This document shows positions 26,847 to 36,270 of a DNA stretch of 64,000 nt, one piece after another. A model generated the notes under the pieces. That model had not been told where the DNA came from. It saw nothing but the letters and a program-made list of their open reading frames with translations, and did not search any database. A program made the position numbers and the translations under genes. Source of the stretch: an uncultured Prevotella sp. (GTDB lineage: Bacteria > Bacteroidota > Bacteroidia > Bacteroidales > Bacteroidaceae); assembly GCA_900316565.1 (NCBI GenBank), contig ONDK01000004.1:17222-81221 (forward strand). The letters run 5' to 3'. Positions within the stretch are counted from its first letter, which is position 1, and every line of letters begins with the position of its first letter.

Positions 26847-28085
26847 CTATTCGCTTGTCTTATCTTTTTTTCTTCCAAAGTTGAAGCCGACATAGAAGTT
26901 CAGATTACCGAAGATATTGTTTATCGAGAAATTCGTCTTTGTATAGTTGAATGCGTTGAGCGTGGAGCTCATGCCGAAATACCACTTGGAATTGTTATAG
27001 ACAAAGGCAAAGCGGCCAACGCCATCCAACCCGATGTTATGAAAAGAGAAGCCTTTTCTCATCTCCAGAGTCTCATCCGACGCACCAAAAGAATGCTTAT
27101 AAGCGATAGCCGCCGACAACGAGGCCGACAGCAGACAGTTGCGTGCAAAGACCCAGTTATAGGCATACCCCCCGGAAAGCGACACATCAAGGTACTTTAT
27201 TCTCATTCCCTTATAGTTGGCATCTTCAGGAGCCATCACAATATCCTTCCCCACCCTTTCGTCAACGAGCTGCTGCAGCCTGGTCCAGTCGGCGGAAAGT
27301 TTATGGACGGTATAGGCGAAGCCTGCCAACGGAGAACCGGCACTACGCCGCTGGACAGTGCTCTGACTGAAGGCCGCAGGATAGGACATCTTATGGTGAT
27401 TGAAGATATAATAGATATTGAAGCCCTTGACACTGGAATGAAAACCGTTGAAACTTGCGCCCCGCATTTTACTGACATCAGCATCGCCAATTTTCATATC
27501 CTTTATCTTGTAGTCATCTCCCGACTTCCTGTAATAAAGGTCTATACCGAACAAGTTTGTATAAAGGCTCACATCCAATTCCTGCCGCTGGCCATCATCA
27601 TGTGAGAAATCGAGATGGTTGATGTCGACGGTATATCCGAGGAATATCCATCGCCAGCCAAAATACGGACCCAGCTTATAGCTCCATTTTGGCTGCAGTA
27701 CAACGGAATAATTATTGTTGTCGCTCAGATGATAGACTTCAAACGTATTAGTGTTCTGTATCATCGCCGCATAGTTATAATGCTGAGGCTCAATGTATGA
27801 GGAATCAATCCGGCAGAACCTTTCGAAGAAATTTATGAACCCGTGCCTTATCCTTTTGCCTAAAGGATCATCACTGAAGTCATAGCCTTTGACAGGTTTA
27901 CCATCGGAACAGTTGCACTTAGCAATGGAATCTATCTCCTCAGCACTGTAGAAGGTATAGTCAGAGACGATAGTATCCGCAGCAGTCATTTGGAATTCCT
28001 GCCAGCCATACGAGACCTCTACAGCACTAATCTTCAGCGCCGATAGCATTACTACAGCAGATACATATAACCTCTTAAAGCTCAA
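26847..28085 (-). CDS. DUF4421-type outer-membrane-associated protein
   Basis: A 412-residue protein starting at TTG 28085. That start gives a good signal peptide (MSFKRLYVSAVVMLSALKISA); the next ATG would remove its basic end. The body is rich in aromatic, alternating strands (VVLQPKWSYKLGPYFGWRWIFLGYTVDI, LYTNLFGIDLYYRKSGDDYKIK, FNIYYIFNH), ending in NLNFYVGFNFGRKK, consistent with a small beta-barrel. This matches DUF4421, a Bacteroidetes family of unknown function. It begins 23 bases after the oxidoreductase stop, so the two may be co-transcribed. Confidence 0.72.
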   Translation of the reverse strand: MSFKRLYVSAVVMLSALKISAVEVSYGWQEFQMTAADTIVSDYTFYSAEEIDSIAKCNCSDGKPVKGYDFSDDPLGKRIRHGFINFFERFCRIDSSYIEPQHYNYAAMIQNTNTFEVYHLSDNNNYSVVLQPKWSYKLGPYFGWRWIFLGYTVDINHLDFSHDDGQRQELDVSLYTNLFGIDLYYRKSGDDYKIKDMKIGDADVSKMRGASFNGFHSSVKGFNIYYIFNHHKMSYPAAFSQSTVQRRSAGSPLAGFAYTVHKLSADWTRLQQLVDERVGKDIVMAPEDANYKGMRIKYLDVSLSGGYAYNWVFARNCLLSASLSAAIAYKHSFGASDETLEMRKGFSFHNIGLDGVGRFAFVYNNSKWYFGMSSTLNAFNYTKTNFSINNIFGNLNFYVGFNFGRKKDKTSE

Positions 28086-28108
28086 GTCTATACTGAAATT
28101 ATTTTAGC

Positions 28109-29092
28109 TTATATCTTTCCAAGAATGCGGTCCATCACCCAGTTGGTAGGCGTGGCACTGACACTCGTCGTAGTACAGTTGCCTATGCCCTGTAAGGTCT
28201 CCACGACACTCTTGATGATGGGCAACTGAACATAAGGGGGATTGTCGACTGTAATCTCATGGACACCGTCGCTCAGATACAGATGAATGGGCTGATAGTT
28301 GAACACTGAGAAGCTCACCTTTCCTTTGTCGCCGACAACCTCTATGCGGTCTTCCTTGGCACTCTCATGGGCAACGAAGCACCAGCTGCCACACCCGTTA
28401 AGTCCACTCTCAAATTCAAATACGGCATTGACCGTGTCTTCCACATCATAGAGTCCTCCACGATTCGTGCAATAGCCGTGAGCACGGGTGATAACGCCGA
28501 AGAAGTCTTGGAGCAGGTCTATCTGGTGTGGAGCAAGGTCATAGAAATAACCGCCACCGGAGATGTTCGCCTGAAGACGCCACGGCAGTTCCGAGCCACG
28601 GCGATAGTCGAGGTCGCGGGGAGGACATGCAAAGCGGAGCTCCACGGTAAGCACCTTTCCTATGATGCCTTCATTGATGATGCTCTTCACACGACGGAAA
28701 TACGGGAGATAGCGTCTATAGTAAGCTACAAAGCACGGCACACCCGTCTGCTCGCTGACGCGGTTTATACGGACACAGTCCTCATAGCTGGCCGCAAGGG
28801 GTTTCTCAACATAAACCGGTTTGCCGGCACGCATGGCCATGATAGCATACGTGGCATGAGCCACTGGTGGTGTGGCAATGTAAACGGCATCGACATCCGG
28901 ATCATCGATAAGTGCCTGTGCATCGGTATACCAATGCGGAATGTGGTGGTTAACAGCATAGGTACGTGCTTTCAGTTCGTGGCGGCTCATTACCGCAACA
29001 ACTCTTGAGCCTTCTATCTCGTTGAATGCAGGACCGGACTTTTTCTCCGTCACCTCACCGCATCCTATAAAACCCCATCTTATTTCTCTCAT
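28109..29092 (-). CDS. Gfo/Idh/MocA-family oxidoreductase
   Basis: A 327-residue NAD(P)-dependent sugar-type dehydrogenase. The N-terminal Rossmann fold has WGFIGCGEVTEKKSGPAF. The family EKP motif is in PVYVEKPLAAS (about 95-105), and the substrate-domain Asp/His helix is in GGGYFYDLAPHQIDLLQDFFG. A minus-strand promoter TATCTTTG lies at 29112-29119, about 20 bases from the ATG. The substrate is not predictable; these enzymes act on inositol, sugar acids, biliverdin and others. Confidence 0.9.
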   Translation of the reverse strand: MREIRWGFIGCGEVTEKKSGPAFNEIEGSRVVAVMSRHELKARTYAVNHHIPHWYTDAQALIDDPDVDAVYIATPPVAHATYAIMAMRAGKPVYVEKPLAASYEDCVRINRVSEQTGVPCFVAYYRRYLPYFRRVKSIINEGIIGKVLTVELRFACPPRDLDYRRGSELPWRLQANISGGGYFYDLAPHQIDLLQDFFGVITRAHGYCTNRGGLYDVEDTVNAVFEFESGLNGCGSWCFVAHESAKEDRIEVVGDKGKVSFSVFNYQPIHLYLSDGVHEITVDNPPYVQLPIIKSVVETLQGIGNCTTTSVSATPTNWVMDRILGKI

Positions 29093-29111
29093 ATTTCTTT
29101 ACTTTATTCTG

Positions 29112-29119
29112 CAAAGATA
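29112..29119 (-). promoter_or_regulatory. promoter -7 box of the Gfo/Idh/MocA gene
   Basis: TATCTTTG read on the minus strand, 19 bases before the ATG at 29092. Confidence 0.6.
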
Positions 29120-30140
29120 GTACAAACCGAAGACAATACAAAATAAAGAAACCAAAAGTTTGATTATTTTGTATTGTTGAGGTGCAGCCTATCTTTATAA
29201 AGATACTCCGTGACTCGAGGCACGCTATTAGTAACCCATGACTAAGCGAGCGGAGCGAACGCTGTCTGGGGAGTGAAAGAAAGAAGATGAACCACTTAGA
29301 GACTTGGAGAGGTTCAGACACGTAGTGTGGATATTTTTCATGCAGTTTTTCTCGTAAGTGCTGATCACATACCGTGGATAGGCAACTCGATTGAAAATAG
29401 ATGCGCACTGCGTGCTAGTGTACCTCCGAGGCTGTTAGCATGAAGATAAAACCATAAAAGTTCGATGTCTTGTTTCCAACGACTGCATGGCGGGAATTAT
29501 GTATCTATATTCCGATTGAATGCGGATTTTATGCGTTCAACTTAACAGCTGTAGCTTGAATTCCTATTACAAAATGTTGTCCAGATAACTTAGTAATCTA
29601 GAAGTTATAAACATTAAAAAGACAGAAAAATGACAGTGATTTGACGGCAAAAATCGGATTGATTTGCAAAAGCATATGTTTTACAAGGTAAAAGCATATG
29701 TTTTACCTCGTAAAACTACTACACTTACAACGCAAGTAAGCCTTACTTTTAACGCAAAAATAGTCCATTTTCGAACCAACAAAATTACGCTCTTGATAAA
29801 GTATTGATAGTCAACACAATACAAAACGGTTGATTTTCGCGTATTTGACACCGTTATTGGTCTTCGTTCAGAATAATCGAAAACTGAAGGGGTAAAATTA
29901 TCATATTATTTTACATAAGGCAAATAAGCAACAAGATTCAGTCGTATACATAATTTTACATGGTGTTTCATTCCTTGTACCCGCTTTCTAGCTAAGAACG
30001 AGATTAGTGTCTCAGAAGTGCACACTATCTGTACATCCCATACTAGCGGAACAAAGCGAGTTCCGTCTTAAATCAAGCGATATTTGAGCAGGTACAGAGG
30101 AGGACAAAAATAAAAATTTGAAACTTTTAAGGCTCCTTTT
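29120..30140. other. 1 kb gene-free stretch
   Basis: No acceptable coding frame. It contains repeat copy B (29612-29917). The part at 29171-29450 is less AT-rich than the flanks and has short inverted motifs (GCGAGCGGAGCGAACGC near 29247), but matches nothing I know. The part at 29940-30120 is AT-rich with a GGAAC...GTTCC inverted motif near 30048. Confidence 0.55.
29612..29917 (-). repeat. dispersed ~300 bp intergenic repeat, copy B (inverted)
   Basis: This is the reverse-complement counterpart of 2833-3139. The near-identical core at 29661-29750 carries the double GTAAAACATATGCTTTT (minus strand) and the AAGTAAGGCTTACTT near-palindrome. Weaker but continuous similarity runs to the TCGATTATTCTGAACGA segment. 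Confidence 0.8.
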
Positions 30141-30171
30141 TTTGTTTTCTCTTCTGTTTACACTATCTTTG
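30141..30171 (+). promoter_or_regulatory. promoter directly abutting the SpoU methyltransferase start
   Basis: TTTG at 30141-30144, a 19-base spacer, then TATCTTTG at 30164-30171. The ATG begins at 30176, only 4 bases later, so the transcript may have almost no leader. Confidence 0.7.
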
Positions 30172-30175
30172 CAAT

Positions 30176-30877
30176 ATGATATCAAAGAACAAGATAAAGC
30201 TTATCCGTTCTCTGGAGACACGGAAAGGACGTGAGAAAGCCGGACTCTTCATTGCCGAGGGTCCAAAGGTTGTAGGCGACCTGCAGACTGCCGGCTTTCA
30301 TGCCGAGATGATTATCGACGACGAAGCCGACGTCAGACTGGTGACCCAGCTACAACATCCGCAAGGTATCGTCGGTATCTTCCATATGCCAGAGATGTAT
30401 GAAAGCACCGCCCCCGATACATCCAAGTTGTCCTTGGCCCTCGACGGAGTTCAAGACCCTGGAAATGTAGGTACTATCATCAGAATAGCCGATTGGTTTG
30501 GAATAGAAGAAATCTACTGTTCACGTCAGACAGCCGACTGCTGGAGTCCGAAGGTCGTACAGGCCACCATGGGCAGCATAGCCAGAGTGAAGGTCCATTA
30601 CACCGACTTAGAGGCTCTCACGGACTCCCTTCCCGATAACTTCCCCGTCTATGGAACACTCCTGGAGGGGAAGGATATATACCAGTCGGAGCTTTCCGGC
30701 AAAGGACTGATTGTCATGGGCAATGAAGGAAACGGCATCACGGAGGCTATGCGCAGGAGGATAACCAAGCCGCTGCTCATACCCAACTACCCGAGAGGAA
30801 GAGAGACTGCTGACTCTCTGAATGTCGCCATAGCCACCGCAATAACATGTGCGGAGTTCAGACGAAGGATGGCATAA
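30176..30877 (+). CDS. SpoU/TrmH-family RNA 2'-O-methyltransferase
   Basis: A 233-residue SPOUT enzyme that methylates ribose of rRNA or tRNA using SAM. The N-terminal substrate-binding part (KIKLIRSLETRKGREKAGLFIAEGPK) is that of RlmB-like proteins. Knot motifs follow: motif 1 DPGNVGTIIRIADWFG (about 97-112), motif 2 LIVMGNEGNGI, motif 3 LNVAIATAITCAEF. The target nucleotide is not determined. A membrane-protein gene follows 55 bases downstream. Confidence 0.9.
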   Translation: MISKNKIKLIRSLETRKGREKAGLFIAEGPKVVGDLQTAGFHAEMIIDDEADVRLVTQLQHPQGIVGIFHMPEMYESTAPDTSKLSLALDGVQDPGNVGTIIRIADWFGIEEIYCSRQTADCWSPKVVQATMGSIARVKVHYTDLEALTDSLPDNFPVYGTLLEGKDIYQSELSGKGLIVMGNEGNGITEAMRRRITKPLLIPNYPRGRETADSLNVAIATAITCAEFRRRMA

Positions 30878-30932
30878 CACTCAATATTACAATCCGTTAC
30901 CACATTCCTCCTTTATTTTTACTTAAACGATT

Positions 30933-31682
30933 ATGGAACAAATATATAAGTATAGAAGTTTCTCAGCAAGCATAGCCTCAGGTTACAAGCTCTTCCGCGC
31001 AAACCTAAGGACAATACTCTATAAGTCATGGATAGAGGCCGTATCATTCGCCATACTGTTCGGGCTGACTCTCGTCATGGCAGCATTAGAACTGAAGGCA
31101 GGTTTTGTCTGTGCAGCATTAGCTCTACTCGTCTCAACAGTCTTCTGGAACGGACGTCTTTTCCAGCTCATTGACGGAGGCACACCTAAGGACAAACTGT
31201 GGCGCGCGGCACGTGCCGTGGTCATCGGCATACTGTTCACGCTGTTACCCCTTATCGGTATTCCCCTCTTAAACGTTATAATGGAAATTATGCTTGAGGA
31301 ACATCCGAAGGTGGGCAGGGCTTTGAAGACCGGCTTCAAGCACTGGGGCTATCTGTTTCTGACACTACTGATGAGCGGACTGATTATGATGGCCTTGTCG
31401 CTGGTTTTGGCAATACCACTTTACATCTGTATCTATGGCATCATCAGCAACCATCTCGGCATGTTGGCCGGAGACCCGTCAGGGTTGCCAGCCTCATTCC
31501 CCGTCATTCTGTTCTTCGTAGGCATGCTGACAGCATTCATCTTCCTCTTCGCCCAACTTTGGCAGACCTATGCCTTCGCCTACGCCCATGGAGCCATCCT
31601 TTCCCGTGAGGAATACCGCGCCAAGGAGAAGGAGGAAGAGAAGGCCGAGGATGCCGCCAAGGAAGACAATGTTGAGAATTGA
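30933..31682 (+). CDS. multi-pass membrane protein, function unknown
   Basis: A 249-residue protein with about five or six hydrophobic segments (around 33-50, 56-72, 93-115, 135-165 and 190-215). The C-terminus is strongly charged (EEYRAKEKEEEKAEDAAKED). Family not recognised. It sits between the SpoU methyltransferase and hisB on the same strand, with 55- and 61-base gaps, and may be transcribed with the former. Confidence 0.7.
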   Translation: MEQIYKYRSFSASIASGYKLFRANLRTILYKSWIEAVSFAILFGLTLVMAALELKAGFVCAALALLVSTVFWNGRLFQLIDGGTPKDKLWRAARAVVIGILFTLLPLIGIPLLNVIMEIMLEEHPKVGRALKTGFKHWGYLFLTLLMSGLIMMALSLVLAIPLYICIYGIISNHLGMLAGDPSGLPASFPVILFFVGMLTAFIFLFAQLWQTYAFAYAHGAILSREEYRAKEKEEEKAEDAAKEDNVEN

Positions 31683-31743
31683 AACAGATAGAAACTATCG
31701 AGCCTTGAATATATAATCACACGTTAGTAACATTTATAAATAC

Positions 31744-32823
31744 ATGAAGAAGCAGAAAGTATTATTCATCGACAGAGACGGCACGCTCATAGAAGAGCCC
31801 GAAGACGAACAGATAGACTCTTTCGAGAAACTGAAATTCGTTCCGGGAGTATTCAAGAACCTCGGATTTATCCGCAGCAAACTAGACTTCAAGTTCGTCA
31901 TGGTGAGCAACCAGGACGGATTAGGCACTGAGTCATTCCCGGAAGAGACATTCTGGCCGGTGCATAATTTCATACTGCAAACACTTGAGGGAGAAGGCAT
32001 AACCTTCGACGACCAGCTCATAGACCGTCACTTCCCTGAGGACAACTCACCAATGCGCAAGCCCGGCACCGGGATGCTGGAAGCGGAATATCTGGGAAAT
32101 GAGAACTACGACCTTGCCGGCAGCTTTGTCATCGGCGACCGTGACAGCGATGCAGAACTGGCGCGCAACATCGGTTGCAAGTCGCTGATACTCGGACACG
32201 ACGGAATGACATGGGACAAGATAGCAGAACTGCTCTTCGCCGGTGAACGCATAGCAGAGGTTCGCAGGACCACAAAGGAAACAGACATATACATTCGGCT
32301 CAACCTTGACGGAACGGGTAAGTGCGACATCTCTACCGGTCTCGGGTTCTTCGACCACATGCTGGAGCAGATAGGGAAACATGGGATGATGGACCTCACC
32401 ATCCACACCAAGGGCGACCTGTACGTCGACGAGCATCACACCATCGAGGACACCGCGATAGCACTCGGAGAATGTATATCCAAAGCCCTTGGCGACAAGC
32501 GAGGCATAGAGCGTTATGGTTTCTGCCTGCCCATGGACGACTGTCTGTGTCAGGTCGCTCTTGACTTTGGAGGACGGCCATGGCTGGTCTGGGACGCTGA
32601 ATTCCACAGGGAGAAGATTGGAGAGATGCCAACGGAAATGTTCCTGCATTTCTTCAAGAGCCTTAGCGACTCGGCAAAGATGAACCTTAACATCAAAGCG
32701 GAGGGCACCAACGAACATCATAAGATAGAAGGCATCTTCAAGGCACTGGCCCGCTCACTGAAGATGGCCGTCCGCCGAGATATATATCATTATGAGTTGC
32801 CATCAACCAAGGGTATGCTGTAA
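31744..32823 (+). CDS. hisB: bifunctional histidinol-phosphatase / imidazoleglycerol-phosphate dehydratase
   Basis: A 359-residue fusion. Residues ~1-165 are a HAD phosphatase ([16 protein letters not shown] with nucleophile Asp; [14 protein letters not shown]) that removes phosphate from histidinol-P. Residues ~170-359 are IGP dehydratase ([45 protein letters not shown]-like end), step 6 of histidine synthesis. It lies upstream of hisG, separated by 91 bases with a promoter-like box. Confidence 0.96.
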   Translation: MKKQKVLFIDRDGTLIEEPEDEQIDSFEKLKFVPGVFKNLGFIRSKLDFKFVMVSNQDGLGTESFPEETFWPVHNFILQTLEGEGITFDDQLIDRHFPEDNSPMRKPGTGMLEAEYLGNENYDLAGSFVIGDRDSDAELARNIGCKSLILGHDGMTWDKIAELLFAGERIAEVRRTTKETDIYIRLNLDGTGKCDISTGLGFFDHMLEQIGKHGMMDLTIHTKGDLYVDEHHTIEDTAIALGECISKALGDKRGIERYGFCLPMDDCLCQVALDFGGRPWLVWDAEFHREKIGEMPTEMFLHFFKSLSDSAKMNLNIKAEGTNEHHKIEGIFKALARSLKMAVRRDIYHYELPSTKGML

Positions 32824-32843
32824 ATAAATAAATGAGTAATATA

Positions 32844-32875
32844 TTTGGCATTCTTCTTACAATTTATTAATTTTG
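32844..32875 (+). promoter_or_regulatory. promoter for hisG-hisD
   Basis: TTTG at 32844-32847, a 20-base spacer, then TAATTTTG at 32868-32875; hisG starts at 32915. No His-rich leader peptide was found in the short leader. Confidence 0.65.
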
Positions 32876-32914
32876 CAGTCGAAACATTAAACGAATTCAA
32901 CAAAAGAGCATAGA

Positions 32915-33766
32915 ATGTTAAGGATAGCAGTACAATCAAAAGGCCGTCTTTTCGATGACACCATGAATCTTCTGTCAGAAGCCGACATAAAGATTCCATC
33001 AAGTAAAAGGACATTGCTTGTTCAGTCAACAAACTTTCCAATCGAGGTACTGTACCTCCGCGACGACGATATACCGCAGACTGTTGCCAGTGGAGTTGCC
33101 GATATAGGTATAGTAGGTGAGAATGAGTTTGTAGAGCGCAATGAGAACGCACAGATAATCTCCCGACTGGGCTTCAGCAAATGTCGCCTGAGCCTTGCTA
33201 TCCCAAAGGCTATCGACTACAAGGGATTGGAATGGTTCAACGGTAAGAAGATAGCGACCTCCTACCCAAGCATTCTACGCAGGTTTATGAACGCCAAAGG
33301 CATCAAGGCCGACATCCATGTCATCACCGGCTCTGTGGAGATTAGCCCGGGCATAGGTCTTGCAGATGGCATCTTTGATATCGTATCCTCAGGTTCAACC
33401 CTCATCAGCAACAATCTCCGGGAAGTGGAAGTCGTGATGAAGAGTGAGGCTCTGCTCATCGGCAACTGGAATATGGACGAGGACAAGCATGCTGTTCTGA
33501 ACGAGATGTTGTTCCGTTTTGAGGCAGTACGTTCTGCACAGGACAAGAAATATGTCATGATGAATGCACCGAAAGACAAGGTGGACGCCATCACAGAGGT
33601 TCTACCAGGCATCAAGAGCCCCACGATTATACCATTGGCTGACCCGGCATGGTGCTCTATCCATACAGTCCTTGACGAGAAGCGTTTCTGGGAGATTATC
33701 AATAAGTTGAAAGAACTTGGTGCCCAGGGTATTCTGGTAACGCCAATCGAGAAGATGATACTTTGA
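32915..33766 (+). CDS. hisG: ATP phosphoribosyltransferase, long form
   Basis: A 283-residue enzyme, the first step of histidine synthesis (ATP + PRPP). It has the N-terminal IAVQSKGRLFDDTM, the SGVADIGIVGENEF region and the PRPP loop around GLADGIFDIVSSGSTL. A C-terminal regulatory ACT-like domain runs from about 210 (YVMMNAPKDKVDAITEVLPG), so this is the long, feedback-inhibited form that does not need HisZ. hisD starts 9 bases after its stop. Confidence 0.95.
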   Translation: MLRIAVQSKGRLFDDTMNLLSEADIKIPSSKRTLLVQSTNFPIEVLYLRDDDIPQTVASGVADIGIVGENEFVERNENAQIISRLGFSKCRLSLAIPKAIDYKGLEWFNGKKIATSYPSILRRFMNAKGIKADIHVITGSVEISPGIGLADGIFDIVSSGSTLISNNLREVEVVMKSEALLIGNWNMDEDKHAVLNEMLFRFEAVRSAQDKKYVMMNAPKDKVDAITEVLPGIKSPTIIPLADPAWCSIHTVLDEKRFWEIINKLKELGAQGILVTPIEKMIL

Positions 33767-33775
33767 TTATAGAAT

Positions 33776-35062
33776 ATGAACATTATAAAATATCCTGAAA
33801 GAAATTCTTGGAGTGACATCGTCAGGCGTCCTCATATTGACGTCAGCCAGCTTAACGCCACCGTCAGTGGTGTGCTGAATGATGTCCGTGAGAACGGTGA
33901 TGCGGCAGTAAAGAAATACGAGGAGAAATTCGACCATGTAAGCCTCACCTCTCTGGAGGTTTCAGACGAGGAAAAGGCAGAGGCAAGGGGGAAGGTATCC
34001 AAAGACCTGTATGACGCGCTTGTACTGGCTCACGACAACATTGCCAAGTTCCACGAATCACAGAAGTTTACGGGACATAAGGTCATCACTGCCAATGGTG
34101 TTACCTGCTGGCAGAAAAGTGTGCCTATCCAAAAGGTCGGACTATACATCCCCGGAGGGACGGCACCTCTGTTCTCCACCGTTCTGATGCTTGCCACCCC
34201 GGCGAAGATTGCCGGATGTCCGGAGATTGTGCTCTGCTCACCTCCAGGACGCGACGGGAAGCTCAACCCAGCAATTCTCGTCGCCGCGGAGATAGCAGGC
34301 GTACACAAAATCTTCAAGGCTGGTGGCGTTCAGGCTATCGGTGCCATGGCTTACGGTACAGAGTCGGTGCCTAAGGTTTATAAGATTTTCGGTCCAGGCA
34401 ATCAGTATGTCATGGCGGCCAAGCAGCAGGTCAGCCTTCATGATGTAGCCATAGACATGCCGGCAGGCCCGTCCGAGGTATGCGTCATCGCCGATAAGGA
34501 CAGTAATGTGCAGTTTGTTGCTGCCGACCTGCTGAGTCAGGCTGAACACGGAACAGACTCACAGGTCCTGCTGATATCCACATCGGAGGAAATACTCGAT
34601 GCTGTGGCAGCGGAGATAAAGGTACAGCTGGAGCGTCTCCCAAGAAAGGAGATTGCGGCCAAATCGCTGGAGAACTCCAACCTCGTATTAGTTCACGACA
34701 CTGACGAGGCAATAGAGCTCAGCAACAGCTATGCACCGGAGCACCTCATACTGGCTACTGCCGACTATGAGGAGCTCTCCGAAAAGGTGGTGAATGCTGG
34801 CAGTGTGTTCCTAGGGAAATATGCTTGCGAGAGTGCCGGCGACTATGCCAGCGGCACAAACCACACACTGCCCACCCACCGCTACGCTTTGGCTTACAAC
34901 GGTGTGAACCTCGACAGCTATAACCGAAAGATAACCTTCCAGCATCTTACCGATGATGGCATACGCAGCATCGGTAATGCCGTGGTTGTCATGGCAGAGA
35001 ACGAGCAGCTCGAAGGACACGCTAACGCTATGCGTCTGCGTATAGAAGAAGTAAACAAATAA
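33776..35062 (+). CDS. hisD: histidinol dehydrogenase
   Basis: A 428-residue zinc enzyme that oxidises histidinol to histidine in two NAD-dependent steps, the last reactions of the pathway. Motifs seen: VGLYIPGGTAPLFSTVLMLATPAKIAG, IFGPGNQYVMAAKQQV, DMPAGPSEV, DLLSQAEHG (zinc ligands) and SYAPEHLIL. It is 9 bases after hisG and is followed by a hairpin-rich gap before hisC. Confidence 0.96.
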   Translation: MNIIKYPERNSWSDIVRRPHIDVSQLNATVSGVLNDVRENGDAAVKKYEEKFDHVSLTSLEVSDEEKAEARGKVSKDLYDALVLAHDNIAKFHESQKFTGHKVITANGVTCWQKSVPIQKVGLYIPGGTAPLFSTVLMLATPAKIAGCPEIVLCSPPGRDGKLNPAILVAAEIAGVHKIFKAGGVQAIGAMAYGTESVPKVYKIFGPGNQYVMAAKQQVSLHDVAIDMPAGPSEVCVIADKDSNVQFVAADLLSQAEHGTDSQVLLISTSEEILDAVAAEIKVQLERLPRKEIAAKSLENSNLVLVHDTDEAIELSNSYAPEHLILATADYEELSEKVVNAGSVFLGKYACESAGDYASGTNHTLPTHRYALAYNGVNLDSYNRKITFQHLTDDGIRSIGNAVVVMAENEQLEGHANAMRLRIEEVNK

Positions 35063-35072
35063 CCAATAATGA

Positions 35073-35157
35073 AAGCATTTCTCTCTGCCTGTTTTTAGGA
35101 TTAGGCGGAGAGAATGCTTCACCCTTCTTTCCTTTATCTTGAATAAGGAGGGAAGGT
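35073..35157 (+). promoter_or_regulatory. two consecutive hairpins between hisD and hisC
   Basis: The first stem pairs 35073-35089 (AAGCATTTCTCTCTGCC) with 35104-35119 (GGCGGAGAGAATGCTT). The second pairs 35121-35132 (ACCCTTCTTTCC) with 35147-35157 (GGAGGGAAGGT). There is no T-run typical of a full stop. They may stabilise mRNA segments or partly terminate transcription. Confidence 0.5.
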
Positions 35158-35174
35158 ATTTTCACGTAAAGTTT

Positions 35175-36215
35175 ATGAAGCAACTACAGGACTTGGTCAG
35201 ACCGAACATCTGGGCTTTGGCCCCATACAGTTCGGCAAGGAACGAGTATGCCGGTCATACCGCTCACGTCTTTCTTGACGCCAACGAGAATCCATACAAC
35301 AAGCCGTACAACCGTTATCCCGATCCATTGCAGGAGGAGCTGAAGAAGAAGATATCGAAGGTAAAAGGTGTAGCACCGGAGAAGATATTCCTCGGCAATG
35401 GCAGCGACGAGGCTATTGACCTATGCTATAGGGTGTTCTGTGAGCCTAAGAAAGACAATGTAGTTGCTATTGAGCCTACCTACGGCATGTACAAGGTCTG
35501 TGCTGACATCAATGATGTAGAATACAGGCCGGTACTTCTTGACGAGAACTACCAGATGTCGGCAAAGGAACTCTTAGCCGCTTGTGACGAGAATACGAAA
35601 CTTATCTGGATTTGTTCACCGAACAATCCATCGGGAAATAACATGAACCCGGATGAGGTGACAAAAGTTCTGAACGGTTTCGATGGCATTGTTGTCGTCG
35701 ATGAGGCTTATTCCGATTTCTCTAAGGCACGCACTTTCCGGCAGAACTTGGACGACTACCCTAATCTCATCGTCCTGAATACATTCAGTAAGGCCTGGGG
35801 ATGTGCAGCCATACGACTCGGAATGGCTTTTGCACAGAAAGAGATTATAGACATCTTCAACAAGGTGAAGTATCCTTACAATATCAATGCCCTCACACAG
35901 AAAAAGGCCTCCGAGATACTTGACGACATCCAGGATGTTAGAGAATGGCTGCGTCTGCTGCTTCAGGAGCGCGGACCTATGATGAAAGCATTCGGAGAGC
36001 TGCCTATATGCAAAGAGATTTACCCTACTGATGCCAACTTCTTCCTGGCCAGAATGACGGATGCGCAAGCCATTTATGACTATCTTGTTAAGAAAGGGAT
36101 AATAGTAAGAAACCGCACCAGGATACAGCTCTGCAAGAACTGCCTCCGGGTAACCATAGGAACGAAAAGCGAGAATGCGGAACTTATCGGCGCATTAAGA
36201 CAATATAAACAATAA
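35175..36215 (+). CDS. hisC: histidinol-phosphate aminotransferase
   Basis: The start is the ATG at 35175 ([15 protein letters not shown]), the family's usual beginning, not the TTG 12 codons earlier; 346 residues. A PLP enzyme converting imidazoleacetol-P to histidinol-P. Fold type I motifs: [47 protein letters not shown], and the PLP lysine in [15 protein letters not shown]. Third gene of the hisG-hisD-hisC run. hisA, hisF, hisH and hisI are not in the window. Confidence 0.95.
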   Translation: MKQLQDLVRPNIWALAPYSSARNEYAGHTAHVFLDANENPYNKPYNRYPDPLQEELKKKISKVKGVAPEKIFLGNGSDEAIDLCYRVFCEPKKDNVVAIEPTYGMYKVCADINDVEYRPVLLDENYQMSAKELLAACDENTKLIWICSPNNPSGNNMNPDEVTKVLNGFDGIVVVDEAYSDFSKARTFRQNLDDYPNLIVLNTFSKAWGCAAIRLGMAFAQKEIIDIFNKVKYPYNINALTQKKASEILDDIQDVREWLRLLLQERGPMMKAFGELPICKEIYPTDANFFLARMTDAQAIYDYLVKKGIIVRNRTRIQLCKNCLRVTIGTKSENAELIGALRQYKQ

Positions 36216-36236
36216 TGTGTAATTCTGCTGACGGTC

Positions 36237-36270
36237 AAGTGAGGCGGGACTCTTTTCCCGCTACTCACTT
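36237..36270. terminator. bidirectional hairpin between hisC and the DUF1648 gene
   Basis: AAGTGAG-CGGGA (36239-36249 region) pairs with TCCCG-CTCACTT (36255-36270 region). It lies between two convergent genes and overlaps the stop codon of the minus-strand one. Confidence 0.6.

Noticed and set aside
29055-29408. 117-codon minus-strand frame upstream of the oxidoreductase
   Set aside because: It runs out of frame into the start of the Gfo/Idh/MocA gene and across its promoter. Composition is unlike a protein.
32876-32914. Possible His attenuator ahead of hisG
   Set aside because: The leader is short, with no run of His codons and no terminator hairpin, unlike the trp leader.
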